Source of the DNA: Branchinecta lynchi
Taxonomy: Eukaryota > Arthropoda > Branchiopoda > Anostraca > Branchinectidae
Reading direction: 5' to 3'
NCBI GenBank assembly: GCA_023053575.1
Contig: JAKZAP010000020.1
Span: forward strand, 16,177,998 to 16,241,997
Length of the DNA stretch: 64,000 nucleotides
The stretch's first letter is position 1; each line of letters begins with the position of its first letter. The position numbers and the translations under genes were made by a program. Shown in pieces: positions 1 through 13,800 of this stretch. The notes under the pieces are model-generated. The model worked only from the letters and a program-made list of their open reading frames with translations. It did not search any database and was not told the origin of the DNA.

Positions 1-455
1 CCGGAATCCGGCCAAAACCGGAAAATTTGCTAAAAGCAAAACTTTTATTTGGAGTTTGATTAGATGACACATTAAGGGGTAAGAAGAGACGCTGAGTCTT
101 TTTACCCAGACATATAATTCGTCCGGAATCCGTTTGTAGCCGGATTCTTTTTTATGAGTTAAAGTTTTATTTGAAGTTGATTAGATGTTCTTTATAGGGA
201 TAAGGAGATACGCTGAGTTCGTTTCTGAATTTTGTTTTTTGCTCAACAAGTAGTTCGCTCGGAACTCGGCCGAAACCAGAAATTGGGCAGAAGTAAAGCA
301 GGAAGTTTCGGTCAGTATTGTAAAAATACATATGGCTTATATGGGTACATCTGAACTTGGTTTTCTCTGATGATTAACCTGGCGAAGACAAGACCTAATT
401 GTCTGGATCAAATATTAGATTTTTGGGATCCCATCGAAACGTTTGGTCTTGTTTT
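1..455 (-). mobile_element. CCGG-137 element, right part
   Basis: CCGGAATCCGG-type repeat units run from the window edge. The copy ends in GGGATCCCATCGAAACG followed by TTGGTCTTG, the same terminus as at 14346 read in reverse. The left end is outside the window. Confidence 0.75.
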
Positions 456-614
456 TCTCTGTCGATGAATTCGCGCTTTGAATGTTCGCTTTCTGTAGTG
501 ACTACTAAACGAATTGGTCAGGCCAAGAAACCATCGCCAAACCCTGTGAAAGTGTCCAACCTCTTAATTATCCCATCCTTTTCAATGAGGTTGAGCAGTT
601 TTAAAGGGGTAGAA

Positions 615-1052
615 TAGATGTTTTCTATTCTACCGTTCTAACAATAGCACCTATTAGTTACTTTTTTCGTTCCAGCCTCGTGAAAAGTTACTGCACTGAC
701 CGTTTCATCCTTCCCGAAATAGTAACTATTTGCTTACCAAGCTCGGGAGCGTGGTAACTACGAATCTGTGATTGGTCCGATTAGCCCGTGACACGATATT
801 TTGCTCAAAATAGAAAAATGTGTTCCAGCCTCGACGCCAAGAAGCCAGAATCCGTGACTTCATGCGTAGTAACTAAGGTAAGTACACTAAAAAGTTTCTC
901 CGAATAAGGATGCAGTATTTACTACTGAGATTAATCTTATCTCTATTGGGATAAAATAATCCGAATTAGGGATAATCTTATCTCAATAAAGACAAGATTA
1001 ATCCCAGTAGCAAATACTGCAAGTTTTTTACAGTGTAGGGAGGAACACGCTC
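615..1052 (+). mobile_element. GAGCGTG-MITE copy 1, interrupted by a TA-target MITE
   Basis: It is homologous to 9823-10116 and 42779-43066. Its left inverted repeat has decayed; the right one reads GGAGGAACACGCTC. The insert at 885-1035 interrupts it exactly at a TA. Confidence 0.78.
885..1035. mobile_element. Mariner-type MITE with TA target duplication
   Basis: The 151-bp insert has long inverted arms (CACTNNAAAAA, then GCAGTATTT..TACT and GATTAATCTTATCT against their complements). TA flanks both sides (883-884, 1036-1037). Removing it and one TA restores the GAGCGTG-MITE 3' end as seen in the two intact copies. Confidence 0.85.
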
Positions 1053-1675
1053 CTCGTGGATCTCGAGGACGGATTCAATGGTTTTATAAGAGTGAGTTGC
1101 GGATAGACACAAGAGTCTGTGACCCTTTATGACCACCAGCGAGGCCGAAGTAAAAGCAGGATGGAATACGTCATTATGACCTACTCAGTCAGTGCGACGA
1201 ATCACGTTCGATCAAAGATTACATTTTATTTTCTTACAAAAGCCAAGGCCTATACGAAAGTTTGTTCACAACTTCGTTATCCACAAAGGCCTTCGGCCAC
1301 GGCCCAATGAAGTGATGTTTTGCACGCTCTATCTAAACTGTCAGAACTTGCGGATCAGAACGATGCACGATTTTAACAGATTAGGCTATAGAAGAATTGC
1401 GCCATGAGCCTAGTGCTACTTTTTTGTAAAACATAAAACTACATATCTTCCAATGATATGATACTGTATAATTCCCAAAAAAAAACCATCGGGCCATAGC
1501 AACAAGAATATCATCTTTGTTATTTTTTGACAATTTTAGAACACAAAAGTTACGAAAACCAGAAGTTTTTTGGCTCTCCTGAATAATTTTGTGTAAATGA
1601 GATGCGAGGTTAGGTGGCGGAGCCGTCGATATAAGGAGAGAAAACGTCACCAATGCTAGTGGAAGGCTCTTAAGA
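1053..1675. other. Unassigned sequence downstream of the DUF547 gene
   Basis: Short overlapping open frames exist on both strands. None resembles a known protein, and I see no repeat signature. Confidence 0.3.
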
Positions 1676-1757
1676 ATAACTTTGCAGAAATATCACGGGA
1701 CCTTGACAAAAACAAACGATTCGTGAAGGGTCGATAAAAGAAAACGATTTCTCAAGT
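1676..1757 (-). other. Probable 3' UTR start of the DUF547 gene
   Basis: This is the sequence following the stop codon. It is copied together with exon 6 in the 7406-7591 duplicate, which suggests it was once part of the same transcript. I did not find a clear AATAAA signal in the next 300 bp. Confidence 0.4.
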
Positions 1758-1872
1758 CTAACTTAGTATGTTAAGACCCCAGTCGTACTTATTGTACACA
1801 ATCTTGAAGTCACTTTGAAGTATTTTGTCCAGTTTTGATCTAGACTCATCCGGTAAGTAAGTCGAGATTTTC
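1758..1872 (-). CDS. DUF547 gene exon 6 (last coding exon)
   Basis: The acceptor is tttttgcag|G, and the stop TAG lies at 1760-1758. It encodes KISTYLPDESRSKL, then YNKYDWGLNILS. The YDW signature ends the DUF547 domain. A 98%-identical copy of most of this exon and its 3' flank is at 7406-7591. Confidence 0.92.
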
Positions 1873-4800
1873 CTGCAAAAAGAAAAGAAATTATAGAACA
1901 TCAACATGTTTTATTCTTTTCTAAGCATGTTCGAACTTGATAAATTTGCACAATTCTGGTCTGGAGTGGAAGGAGGGGGATTCCGGAATCTTGAGGTATT
2001 TAAAACTCTTGAACGGGTGGTCGGATCTTAATGAAACTTGATTGTTGGAGAGATCTCGTGCCTCAGACAACTTAAAATCCGGACCGGGTCCGGTGATTTT
2101 TGGGGGGAGCTGCAGGGGGCAACCGAAAATTTCAGGAAACGCTATGAGTGGAGGGATCGGGATGAAACCTGGTGGGAAGACACCGAGCAAACACTAGATA
2201 CATCATTGACATAACCAAACCGGATTCGGGCACTGTAGGGGCAGTTAATTCTGATGATCCCGCGAGTGGTACTTCCTGATGTGCTAAGACGATGAACACT
2301 ACTCAGTTTTCCAGATTACCCCCCCCCCCAGATGGTCGGATCGGGAAACTGATTATTTTCAAGCTAGTTTGGCCGGGTCCCTGATATGCCTGCCAAGTTT
2401 CATCGTACTAGCATATCTGGAAGTACCCTAACTCGAAAAAGTGTGACAGACTGCCCTCAAATTTCCAGATTCCAAAAGCCCTCCAGACCCCCCCCCCCCC
2501 CCCAAGATGGTTGGATCGGGAAACTGATACTTTTCTTGTTACTTTAATTGGGTCCTTGATACGCCTGCCAAGTTTCGTCGTCCTAGCACACCTGGAAGCA
2601 CCCTAACTCGAAAAAGTGTGACAGAAAAACTGACAGACCGACCGACCGACAGACGGAATTGTGATCGGTATAGGGCACTTGAGCCAGAGGCCGCAAGTGC
2701 CATAAAAACAAACAAACTACGCCAACGTCACCTATTGTAAAATAATTATCTTCCAGTCATGCTTAACATTATTTTTTAATCTGGTTTGCTTCTACCAAAA
2801 CTGGAGGGATACCGCTGAAACAGAGTTCTGGACCGACGTATTTCGACTAACTCTAGAATTTTCCGGTTCAAATTATTGTGAATCGACTACTGTACAATAA
2901 TGATACATTACTGTCCATATAATCACATTATTTTTACTAGAATCTTACATTATTAATTTGGTTTGCTTCTGCCAAAATTGGCGGCTATCGGTAAAACGGG
3001 GGTCTGGATCGGCGAATTACTTACTCTAGGATTTCCCGGTTCGTGTTTCCGAAGTCTGATCCGTACCACTCGAAGATTTGCGACAAACCTACAGTGTTAC
3101 TGCTGTCATCTAGTGTGACCTCGTTTGAGCAGAAAGATTTGGCAGCAGCTTCAAGCGCGGCATCTAGGTTCTGTTCGGAATACACGCGTATGGCTGGACA
3201 GGACTGAAAGAGAGAATTTACTTGTCAGTGTAGGCTACTCAGGTATACAGGATGAATACGTCCTTCGTAAAATCCGATGACGAATTGCCGCCAGACGCGC
3301 TAGAGGAAGAATAACAATAACACGTGAGATCTGGGGATAAGTTATCTGACAGGTGAATTAGTGATTAGGCTTTCGCTTCATGTCGAGTCGCGCATTAGCA
3401 GCGTGGAAAAGTCAGCCAGCATTCAGCACTGAAGTCGGAAGCCAGGAATGACAAACCTGATGACGCTTGACAGAACAGATTCGGGTAAAGCAAAAACAGG
3501 GGAAGAGGCATTTTAGACAGAGGAGTTGAAAATAGCAAAACGAACCTGGATAAACGTACACCAAGAGTAACGTGTCATTGTTTTCTTTACGATAGCGCAC
3601 CTAGCGGCCAAAAAAGAACTAATCTGAGAGGAATTTTATGAGGGACGTGTTAAGAAATGACAAGAGTTAACAAGGATTTTCTATCGAGCTTAGACTGCGA
3701 CTCGGATCAGATAGGAGCTGAAGACGAGCGTCAAAGTTCTAAAGTTGTCCCTCAAAGAGAGAAGGCCAAATTGGTTGTGGATTTCGGTCGAAAAATCCTT
3801 GACTCGGGAAACACACCGCGATCTTTTTCCGGGTTCTTAGACACGCCAAACTCAACATTCCACTAGGCTCAGAGAAAGAACAAAAAACGGAGCAAAGCTG
3901 GGACAATCGCCGATCCACTCATCCGGGCGATACCTGAAGTCATTTGGTTCGTACTTCAAAAAACATTATAATGGTGACCTGGAAAAATCGTCAATAAATC
4001 ATGTGTGAATAACCAATTCTGTAAGTGTTTTAAACTGTTTTGACTTCCGCTGTTATTTTTGTCATCGACAAGAATACTAAGGTAAAACTAGATCTGCCTT
4101 GCCAGAGCAACGTGAAGTGTTGCAGCAACCTTTGTTCGGCTTCGCCTCATACATAACCTAGTTGGCACTACAAAGCAATCCATAGCTTTTTAGTTCAAAA
4201 TACCAAAACACCTCTCCTAATTACTGCAAAACATATCATTGTTTCACATTATCATTTGTATCCCTTGCGTTAACACTTAATTCTAGGTTACAGTGAAAGA
4301 CCATCACCATAGACCATTCTAGCATCTCATGAAAATGGCAATGCTTTAGCAACCGATTCTTGAACGACGACATGAAACAAACTTTTCTTATCATCAAAAA
4401 CACCGGAAACAAAATAGGTAGCCTACACATACTAGGAAATGTCAGAAGCCCCTCATTGCGAAGACGATTATGGTGTAATCGCCGACTGTTAGTTAGAAGT
4501 CCCTGACTTGTCTCACAGTTGAGTTCCGCCTATTCTTTGTTTGAGTGTGTACCCTACCACTAAAGTTTTCAACCCCTCAAAGACTCAATTCCAAGTTACA
4601 GTGTTCGACCATGGAGACTCATTTTCTTACCCTCAGATTTAAAGAGATCAAATAAAATATGCACCAATCTGAACTAGTTTCTAGCCCGTTATGAACCCCT
4701 TCTAGCAACCGATTCCTACTTACAAGTCCATCTCACCATGATAGACATAGTTCCAAATTGTTTTCAATTCAAATACACCAGAAACAAAGAATAGGATTAA

Positions 4801-7800
4801 TACGTACCCCAACTAGCAAAAGTTACAAGCCCCTCATCGCCGAAAATGATTATGGTTAATAGTCGATTTTTGCTTACAAGTAAATAAAAAACAGAATATC
4901 GGAAGTAGGGACTTTGCAGCCGGTTGACCTTTATCCTTTTCAGTCGTAGACATCGTGACTGATGAAAACTTGGAACATTATCTTATATAATCTAGATGGT
5001 ATTATAAAGCTATCCGTAACTTTTCAGGATCAAAATGCGAGAGATGCCACTCTGCTAATTATTTCGAAACTATGTCTTTGTTTTACATTATCATGTGTAT
5101 CCGTTGCGTTAACACGATCGGAAACCTCTCACCGCCAAAGATGATTATGGTATAACAGCCTATTATTACTTACAAGAGTTACAAGTCCCTGACATGTATC
5201 AAAATTGGGTTCCGCCTATTCTATGTTTGAGTTTGTACCCTACCACTAAAGTTGTCAGCCCCTCAAAGAATTAACTCCATGTTGCAGTGATGGACCAAGG
5301 AGAATAACTTTCTTACCCTCAGATTTATATAGAGCCCCTAGCCCCTGATGAACCCTTCTAGCAACTGATTCTTACTTACAAGTCCATCTCCCCGTGATAG
5401 ACATGGTACCAAATTTGTCTCACGATCAAATACACAGGAAAGAAATAATAGAATTAATAGGTACACCAACTACCAACGTTGCTAACCCCTCATCGCCGAA
5501 GATGATTATGGTCTAACAGTCGATTGTTGCTTACAAGTACCCTACATGTCTCACGATTGGGATCGGCCTATTTTTGGTTTCAGTGTGTACCTCACTACTC
5601 ATTGTCAACCCAAAATTTTTGTACCAAAAAACAGATGACGTATACTTTTAATCAGCTCATCGAGGTCTACCGAATGCCTTTAAAAAAAAAAGTCTATCTG
5701 TATTAGTTCAAAAGTTGACTTTTTTGCCTTAGGCCAACTTTCTAATTTCACCACTTAGAAAGGAGCAAAGGATGAGGTCTAATTTCTTCAGCAGTGAGAA
5801 AACTTTTAAAGTTCAAGAGGCCCATCTGATATCATTTCTCTTCCTCAGTCCCAAGTGTAAGAAATTAAATGATAAACTCAGCTGAAATCACGAATAGAAA
5901 CGGGTAGAAACAATAGATGGCAGCACTTTCGGACCCATGTGAAAATGACCCTTTTTTTATTCTGTAAATTTTTCTATTTATCACTCAAAGAAGATGTATT
6001 GGCTATGGGGCCAGGGAACTGCCGCACATATTTCGCACTTTTAGATTTTAGTCCATCTTCAGTTTAAAACTGGTGCTTGTCTGCTTGCCTGCTAGAACGG
6101 TGCTTTCCACTCGAAAGGAGAAACATGGTTTGACGGAACGAAAGCTTGGCTGCGTAACTTCAGATAGTCCTCTCTGACATAGGCTATACAACTCCTCTTT
6201 AGTTCACACACTGAAGGCTCTGGCTCAATTACAAGCAAAAACCATCCTTTTTGGCCACCACAGGCAAGAGTTCTACGGAGCTTTCCAAAATGTAAAGTCA
6301 TATTCATCAATCCGGCCTAAGATCCACACTTTCCGTAAGAACCGCACAGGCTAGACCCTTACCACTTTCAAAGAATGAGCTGAAATCGGGATACTAGGAA
6401 AAAAACAACAACAAAAAACACGACATAACCAAAGTGTTGCTCTCGCAACACAATAAAGTGAATTTGAAAGACTTATGCGCCTATCAACCTTAGAGATTTT
6501 ATCAGAGGAATTTCTCCTTTCGGAAATTAATTAATGAGTATTCTTATTTACCGACTTATTTAAAATAGAAATGGTGGAGTAAAGAAAGAAAAGAAAGGAC
6601 GTAGCTTAAATTAGAATAAAAAATTGCACGTCGAAAAAACAGACAAGACCGTGATGCAGAGAACAAACTGCAACTGACAGCTTTGTGTAGTAAGTAAGTA
6701 AGCAAGTAAATTATTTACGACCCACCATTTTCAAAGGCCGGAGTATGTAAAAGATAAGAAATAAAACACATACGAATATAATTTCGGCCAGAAAACAGTG
6801 AAGAAATATAACACATACGAATATAATTTCGGCCAGAAAACAGTGAAGAACGCCATGTGCTGACTTGGCCCAGTTGTCCATCATATTCGGCAGAGACGAC
6901 GAAATTTACTAAAGTGTAACGCGGGCATCTTTAACTTGGAACTGCTCCGTTAGAATGTGGCTATGGCATCCATTTTTTCAAATAAAGGAGGTGCTTCGCA
7001 TACTGCTACTCCTTATTCCGTAGAATATGTGCGACACCAGAGCCTCGTTTTGTTGCACGCTGCAGGTTCACGTCTCGGTCGCTTCCGGATTGATTCTTTC
7101 TACCTCCGTTTTTGCACTGCATTGCTTCCGAGGAAGACGGCAGCGCGTCTCGAGAATCACGGACTTGCTCACCGACCAAGTTCGTGCTTCCATGCAAGGT
7201 GCTGCTGCTGCCGCTTCAACCAAGAAGAAAGTGAATCCAAAAACGCATGTTGTGCAAAAGCAAAGAAGTGCTGCAGCAGCGATGCGGCAGCGCTGTTGCA
7301 ATAAAAACGAGGCTCAGAGCGAAATAAAACGGATGTGGCGCAAAAAGAGCTGAGTAAAGATAAGATAAGATTTTATTTGCGCTAAAAGCCAACGGCCATG
7401 GCAAATAATAACTTTGCAGAAATATCACGGGACCTTGATAAAAACAAACGATTCGTGCAGGGTCGATAAAAGAAAACGGTTTCTCAAGTCTAACTTAGTA
7501 TGTTAAGACCCCAGTCGTACTTATTGTACACAACCTTGAAGTCACTTTGAAGTATTTTGTCCAGTTTTGATCTAGACTCATCCGGTAAGTATATATTGTA
7601 TATTGTAGCGCCCACGGTTCGGGACGATGCGTCCATAAGCGGTACGGATAGATTTTCGCACGTCTTGGACAACCGAAGAGAAAGTTTTTGAACGTGTAGA
7701 TTTGCAGGTAATGCCAAGCCATCGTAGAGAGTCGGTCGAGCTGATGACGAATGGACCAAGAGAGATTGAAGCATTGGATGTGTTTGAATAGTTTGACGAA

Positions 7801-10800
7801 GGGATGAAATGCATGTACTCACATTTTGAGGGGTTGACTTCGAGGGCAATTTTGAGAACTTGAGATGACAGCTCACTGATGTTTTTGGTGAGCGTGGATC
7901 GGATACGGCTTACTAAGAGCAAGTCATCCGCGTAAGCGATGTAGCTAAAGGCATGGTCTTTGTAACACTTTCTCATCTTTTGCACCTCTTTCAAGCAGCA
8001 CACCGATGCTTTGGTTCTTAAGTTAAGCCGAAATGTTGGCCTGCCTCAATCATTGTCTTCGACAATTCATACTTTGATTGATCTATTTCTTCCTGGTCCA
8101 TTCTTATCTTTCATATTTGACGGAGCAAAACGGATAAGTCAGCTACATTTTATGAAATCACAAGACCAGCTTTAACTCCAACCAATTTTCAGAGACGAAG
8201 TTCACAAAATCTGATATTTAAGGAAGAACCTTTAATTATTTTTCCACAAGTTCATTTTCCAGCTTGAGCGGCTTGAGCCTGAAGAGGACCCTTGCCAAGA
8301 AGGGCCGAAATATAACTCTAATAAAATGTAGCTGACTTATCCGTTTTGCTCCGTCAAATATGATTCGCAGTCAGCTTGGGCTGAAGGAATATTTATCTTA
8401 TCTTTCATATTGTACTTCAGCTTGGGCTTCTACTTTTTCGACACATATTAATCGGATTCAATCCTACAAAACAAATCAATTAGAGCAATGTATGGTCTTC
8501 CATTTTTTTCATCAGTTTCTCATATTCTGCCTCGTCTTTTTATTTTAAATGTCCGTCAGATTAGAGACTGGAATATTGCAACACTTGTTTACCGTTATCT
8601 TCTAGAAGATTCACTACCTGCTGATTTTAAAAATCTTTTGTGCCTGAACAGTCAGTTTCATGACTATAACACAATACGGCGGTCCAGTCTTTCTACCATT
8701 TGTTATCCTTCTGCAAGGTCTAGCTTTTCTATTCGTCATACAGGTGTAAAAGTATGGAATTCATTGCCTGAAACTGTTGGAGTGTCCGAAGACATAAAAG
8801 TTTTTAAAAGAGCTCTAAAAAGATTTATGTTATCTAGTAATTATATTTCTTCTGTCTGACTTAATTGATTAATTTTTGTTTGGGCTCGGAGGAAGATCAG
8901 ACCCATGTCGCAAACCTTTTTTATTTTTCATTTTTTCTTTAGTCATATGTCTGTTGTTGTAAATTCTCGTGTTGTCCTTGAATTTTAGTGTTGATGTGTG
9001 ATAGTTGTTCGTTTGTTTTTTTCTTTACAATGCCTTAGGCTAGAAATGTATTAATAATTTTTACAAACCCATCAGAATTAGTGAAGCGTCGTTTTTTATG
9101 CCACTGGCATGTCTGATGCTTTTGAGAAACACCAGGTTTATTTGTATTTGCCATTAAAATTGTACCTTACTTTACCTAACCTTACCTCCTTCTTTCGCAG
9201 AACATGCGTGACACCTTGGTGACACGTATACAGCTTGTCAACTTTGTCGGTTATATTTGTGACTGAAAATCTGTTGATTACTGTTCAGTTTTTGTACCAA
9301 ATTGGCAAGTAGAGGAGGATTCACAGTATCGGAAATATGAATATGAAATTCGTATAGCAGCTACATCCTTTTTCTTGAGCAGTGTTAGCTGAAGAAAGGT
9401 CCTTTTATTTATATTTTTGTTTTTTTTAAATTTTTTTATTGTTGCTTTGGGATTAGAAAACGTAAAGTTTTTTGAAGTGTAAGTAATTGGGTTGAGTGAT
9501 TTGGTACATGGTTTCATCCTCTTATCCCTTACTTCAGTAAAAGAAAAATTCAAATTATTTTTGTTGTTGTTTAATAGCACATCCTCGCAAGCAGTACTTT
9601 TGCTGTGCTATTTATGTATCTTCGATTGTCTTGCTAATAAAACTGTTCTACTACTACTAAAGGTAAGGACCGGGTGGTCGCACTCAGTGGCGCAGAGCTG
9701 TGCAAGAGTTCGGCGGAATTCTGCGGTTTTCGCTAGATTCCGGTCGTGTAGGATAGGGACACAAAGCCAATACACGGAATTATCCTCCTTCCACACATAA
9801 ACTAAGAACTGAACAAGATATTGAGCGTGTTCCACCCTTCTAACTATAGTAACTGTTAGTTACTATTTCCGTTCCAACCTCACGAAAAGTTACTACGCTG
9901 ACCGTTCCAACCTTCTTTAAATGGTAGCTATTTGCTTACCATGCTCGGGAGCGTACTAAGCGTGGCAACTACGGATCTCTGTAACGTGATTGGCTGGATA
10001 ACCCGTGGAGTGATATTTTACTGAAAATTTAAAAATGCGTTCCAGCCTTGAGGGCAAGAAGCCAAGTTTCGTGACGTCATGCGTAGTAACTACGGCAAGT
10101 AGGGTGGAACAAGCTCATTCTTGGAACTAACTAGGAGTTTCTTACAGTTATATTAGGATATGCATACCTTAGCTCCGCAGTTAAGTGCGAAATGGATACG
10201 CGGATCTAAGGTCTTCATCACGTACTGGATCAAGTCACTGTCACCAGAGATCATGAGTTTCTTGCTAGTAGGGTGTGGACGGTTGCCTATAAAGAATTCA
10301 TAATTCTAGGATGATATAGCCTACATATTTATGCACTGTAAGACGTTTCATAACAATTACACAAGGATCCGGAATTTCAACAGATATGAGATAGTACGCT
10401 TAGTACACTACCTGAGCCTCGTTTTTTTTGCACGCTGCAGGTCCATTTCTCGGCCACTTCCGGACTGATTCTTTCTACATCCGTTTTTGCACTTCCGTGC
10501 TTCCGAGGAAGACGGCAGCGCTTCTCGAGAATCACGGACTTGCTCATCGACCAAGTCCGTGCTTCCCTGCAAGGTGACAAGAAGAAACCAAGAAGAAAGT
10601 GAATCCAAAAACGCACATTGGGCAAAAGCTAAGAAGTGCTGCAGCAGCGATGCGGCAGCGCTATTGCAACAAAAACGAGGATCTGGTGATGTTGCAGAAT
10701 CGGGCGTCATGAGGCGTCACGGGCGTCTGTGAAACAAAACACTAACTATAGTTTACTATGTAACTTTTATAGAAAATATAGCCTAACACTTTACAAATCA

Positions 10801-13800
10801 TAACGAGAGGTTCTCTAATGTACACAGATAGTGTATTATATAAATAAGGCTGAAGGAATATGTATTATATCAAATCTGTTGAAGTGGGCATCCCTGTGAA
10901 AATGTTATGACACTTCTGACCAGGGGAGTCATGACTGGGGGGGAGGGGAGGACGCCCCCCCCCCCCAATGCTGTCGGCCAGTCGGTAAAAAATAACCGAG
11001 TCGGCGCGAAGCGGTGCGATTTTTCGAGAAAACAGTTGATTTTTTTCGTGAAAACAGTCGTTTTTTCTGAAAATTGGTCGATTTTTCGTCAAAATAGTCG
11101 GCTTTTCTGAAAATCAGTCGATTTTTCTGAAAATCAGTCGATTTTTTTTTTAAACTGTAATTTTTGTTGTTGAAAACAGTAGTTTTTTCTCCAGAAACAG
11201 TCGGTAAAAATGACCAGCCAGTCGGTAAATGCCTCCCCTCCCCCCCCCCCAAACATTTTGGCTAGTGACGCCTCTGCTTCTGACAGTGTGATAATCCAAG
11301 TAATTGTTAACTGAATGGGACCGTAATCTGTCCTTTATCTTGAGTGTATCGCGTTTATCATTTTAGTTCTTAACACGCCGTCTTTTTGGCCTTTGCCTAT
11401 GATGGGTAATAGATAAATAATAATGATATTACTATCTCTTAAAGTTTAACTGAGAAGCCAACTTATGTTTGTATCATTTAACTCAACACACTGTATTATT
11501 TGGATTGGGTTAAGGGATTTTTTTATGGCACTTGCCGTTCGACCAAGTGCCGTTCTGTCCGTCCGTCGGTCGTTCTTTCCAGGTTTTGCTATTCGTGCAC
11601 TTCCACATAAGCTAGGACGATGAAACTTGGCAAGGCGTATCAGGGACCCCAAATGATTAAGTTGGAAATAGTCACTTCTCCGATCCGAGCATCTGAGGGT
11701 GGGGGAGTGGAGGGAGGGGGAATCCGGAAAAATTAGGTATTTTTTACTTACGACCTGGTGATCAGATCTTAATGAAACTTGATACAGAGAAGGACCTCGA
11801 GTGAGCCCGCGAGTTCGGTACTTTCTGATGTGCTAGGACGATGAAATTTGGCAGGCTTGTCAGGGACCCAAACAGATTGACTTTAGAATAGTCGTTTCCC
11901 CGATCCGACCATCGGGGGGGGGGGGGAGGAAGGGGGGATCCAGAAAAGTGCGGTATTTTTAACTTACGAGCGGGTGATCGGACCTTAATGAAACTTGATA
12001 TATAGAAAGACATCGTGTCTCGAACGCCCCATTTTAAATATGAAGCGGATCCGGTGACATTGGGGGGAGTTGGAGGGGAACCGGAAATCGTGGGAAACGC
12101 TTAGCGAGTCCAGGGTTCGGGATGAAACTTGGTAGGAAGAACAAGCACAAGTCCTAGATACACGAATGACATAAACGGATTGTGGATGTGGATTGTGGAT
12201 TGTGAGGGAGTTGGGGGGGGGGGGGGTCCAAATTTCTAGTGACACCGCGAGTTCGGTACTTCCTGAAGTGCTAGGACGATGAAACTTGGCAGGCTTGTTG
12301 AGTAGTGCGTGCTCAGACACCTCGTGCCTCAGACGTCCCATTTTAACTCCGGGCTGGATCTGGTGACATGGGGGGGGGGGAAGCTGGATGGAGGACCGGA
12401 AATATTTGGAAACGCTTAGAGTGGAGGGATCGGGATGAAACTTGGTGGGAAGAATAAGCATTAGCCCTAGATACGTAATTGACAGAACCAGATCGTGTCG
12501 GGGCTCTGTGGGGGGAGTTGGAGGAGGTTTCCCGGAATTCCGGTGATCGCGAGTTAGGATACTTCCAGATGTGCTAAGGGCGATAAAACTTGGAAGGCAT
12601 ATTAGTGATCCGACCAAATAGACTTAAGGACCCGACACAATGTCCTAGGAAGACTTCCATTCTTGGATCAGACCATTTTTCGGGAAATTGAGGGAAATTA
12701 CTGACTTCCATAGGTTGCGAACAAATGGTCCGATTCAAGCGAAACTTTATGGGTGATAAGAAATGATGACCTAGATGTGCAAAGCATGTGTCCGAACTCT
12801 ATGCGGCCATGGTTGAGGGAATTGGGGGGGGGGGCGAACACTTTGTGACATGCACAGAAACCAAACGGATCGGCCGAATGGGATGCAAGTTGGACAGTAC
12901 CAGTCTTATGCGGCCTAGATTTGTCATTTTGGGTCCAAACCGGATCCAAAAAGTAGGGGGAGGATGATCGGAAACCGAAAATTTGAAGATATGCTCCGGT
13001 TCGAGTTAAGCATGATAGACGGGAAGACGAGATGTTAGAGATGCGAAGTTTATGTGTCCGAGTCGTATTCGGCCATAGTGGGGGGAGTTGGAGGGGGAGT
13101 CCCGGAAATGTTGTGGCTCGCATAGGGGTTAAACGAGTGGAGTGATTTGAATGAAACTTGGAAAGTAGAGAGATCGTATACGTTAGATCGCATATTTTAG
13201 GGTACGGACGGGGTCCGAGCACGGTGGGGAGGGGTACAGGAATTTCCGGAAAAATGCTCAGATTTACTTTCTCGCTTCTCACACCACCTACTCGTAACAA
13301 GTGCCATATGAGCTCGTAGCTCTTGTTCTTTTCACTATTATTTTCATTTCACTATTATTATTTTTAGGTTTCCAATTTAAATTCGTTATTTTTCTTTGGA
13401 CGTCACCACTTACCGTTGCCAACCCAGAGATGTTCGTTTGCCCGAAAGGAGTGAACCGTGGGCGCGGCCCCACGTTAAGATAGGTCAGCTTATTCCTACC
13501 CTCTGTTAACAAATTTGCATTCCCCTGGACATCCCTATAACGAATGACCCACCAACCACAAGCACAGGCTTGAACCAGTCTCCCCAAAAGCACTCAACTG
13601 AGGAACAAAATCCAGCCCCAACAGTGAATGTGTCACTAACAGATAATGACACAAAGCACACTGTTCAGGATGAAACGACATCGCTTACAGCAGATAAACG
13701 GCTGAAGGCGCACCTCGAGCAAGAAGTCAAAACCCCTAAAAGCGACGGATACACTCTTGTAGGCAGATCAAATAAAAGAAGAAAACGTGTAGACTCATCA

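Noticed and set aside
6957..7353. Cys-rich frames at 7.0-7.35 kb on both strands
   Set aside because: They coincide with a MITE with inverted ends (7040-7315) that also occurs at 10.4 kb.
7408..7591. This copy as the true last exon of the DUF547 gene
   Set aside because: It lies between exons 4 and 5 and lacks an acceptor. The copy at 1758-1872 has acceptor, phase and position correct.
7490..7876. A 128-codon minus frame ending in YDWGLNILS as an intact gene
   Set aside because: It fuses the wrong frame of a reverse transcriptase with a copied exon 6. It has no start or splice acceptor.
11985..13300. Two minus-strand frames of about 200 codons, Pro/Ser-rich
   Set aside because: They run through GGCACTTG-family repeats and G-homopolymers. 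The same phrases appear as frames at 32 kb on the other strand, so they are repeat by-products.
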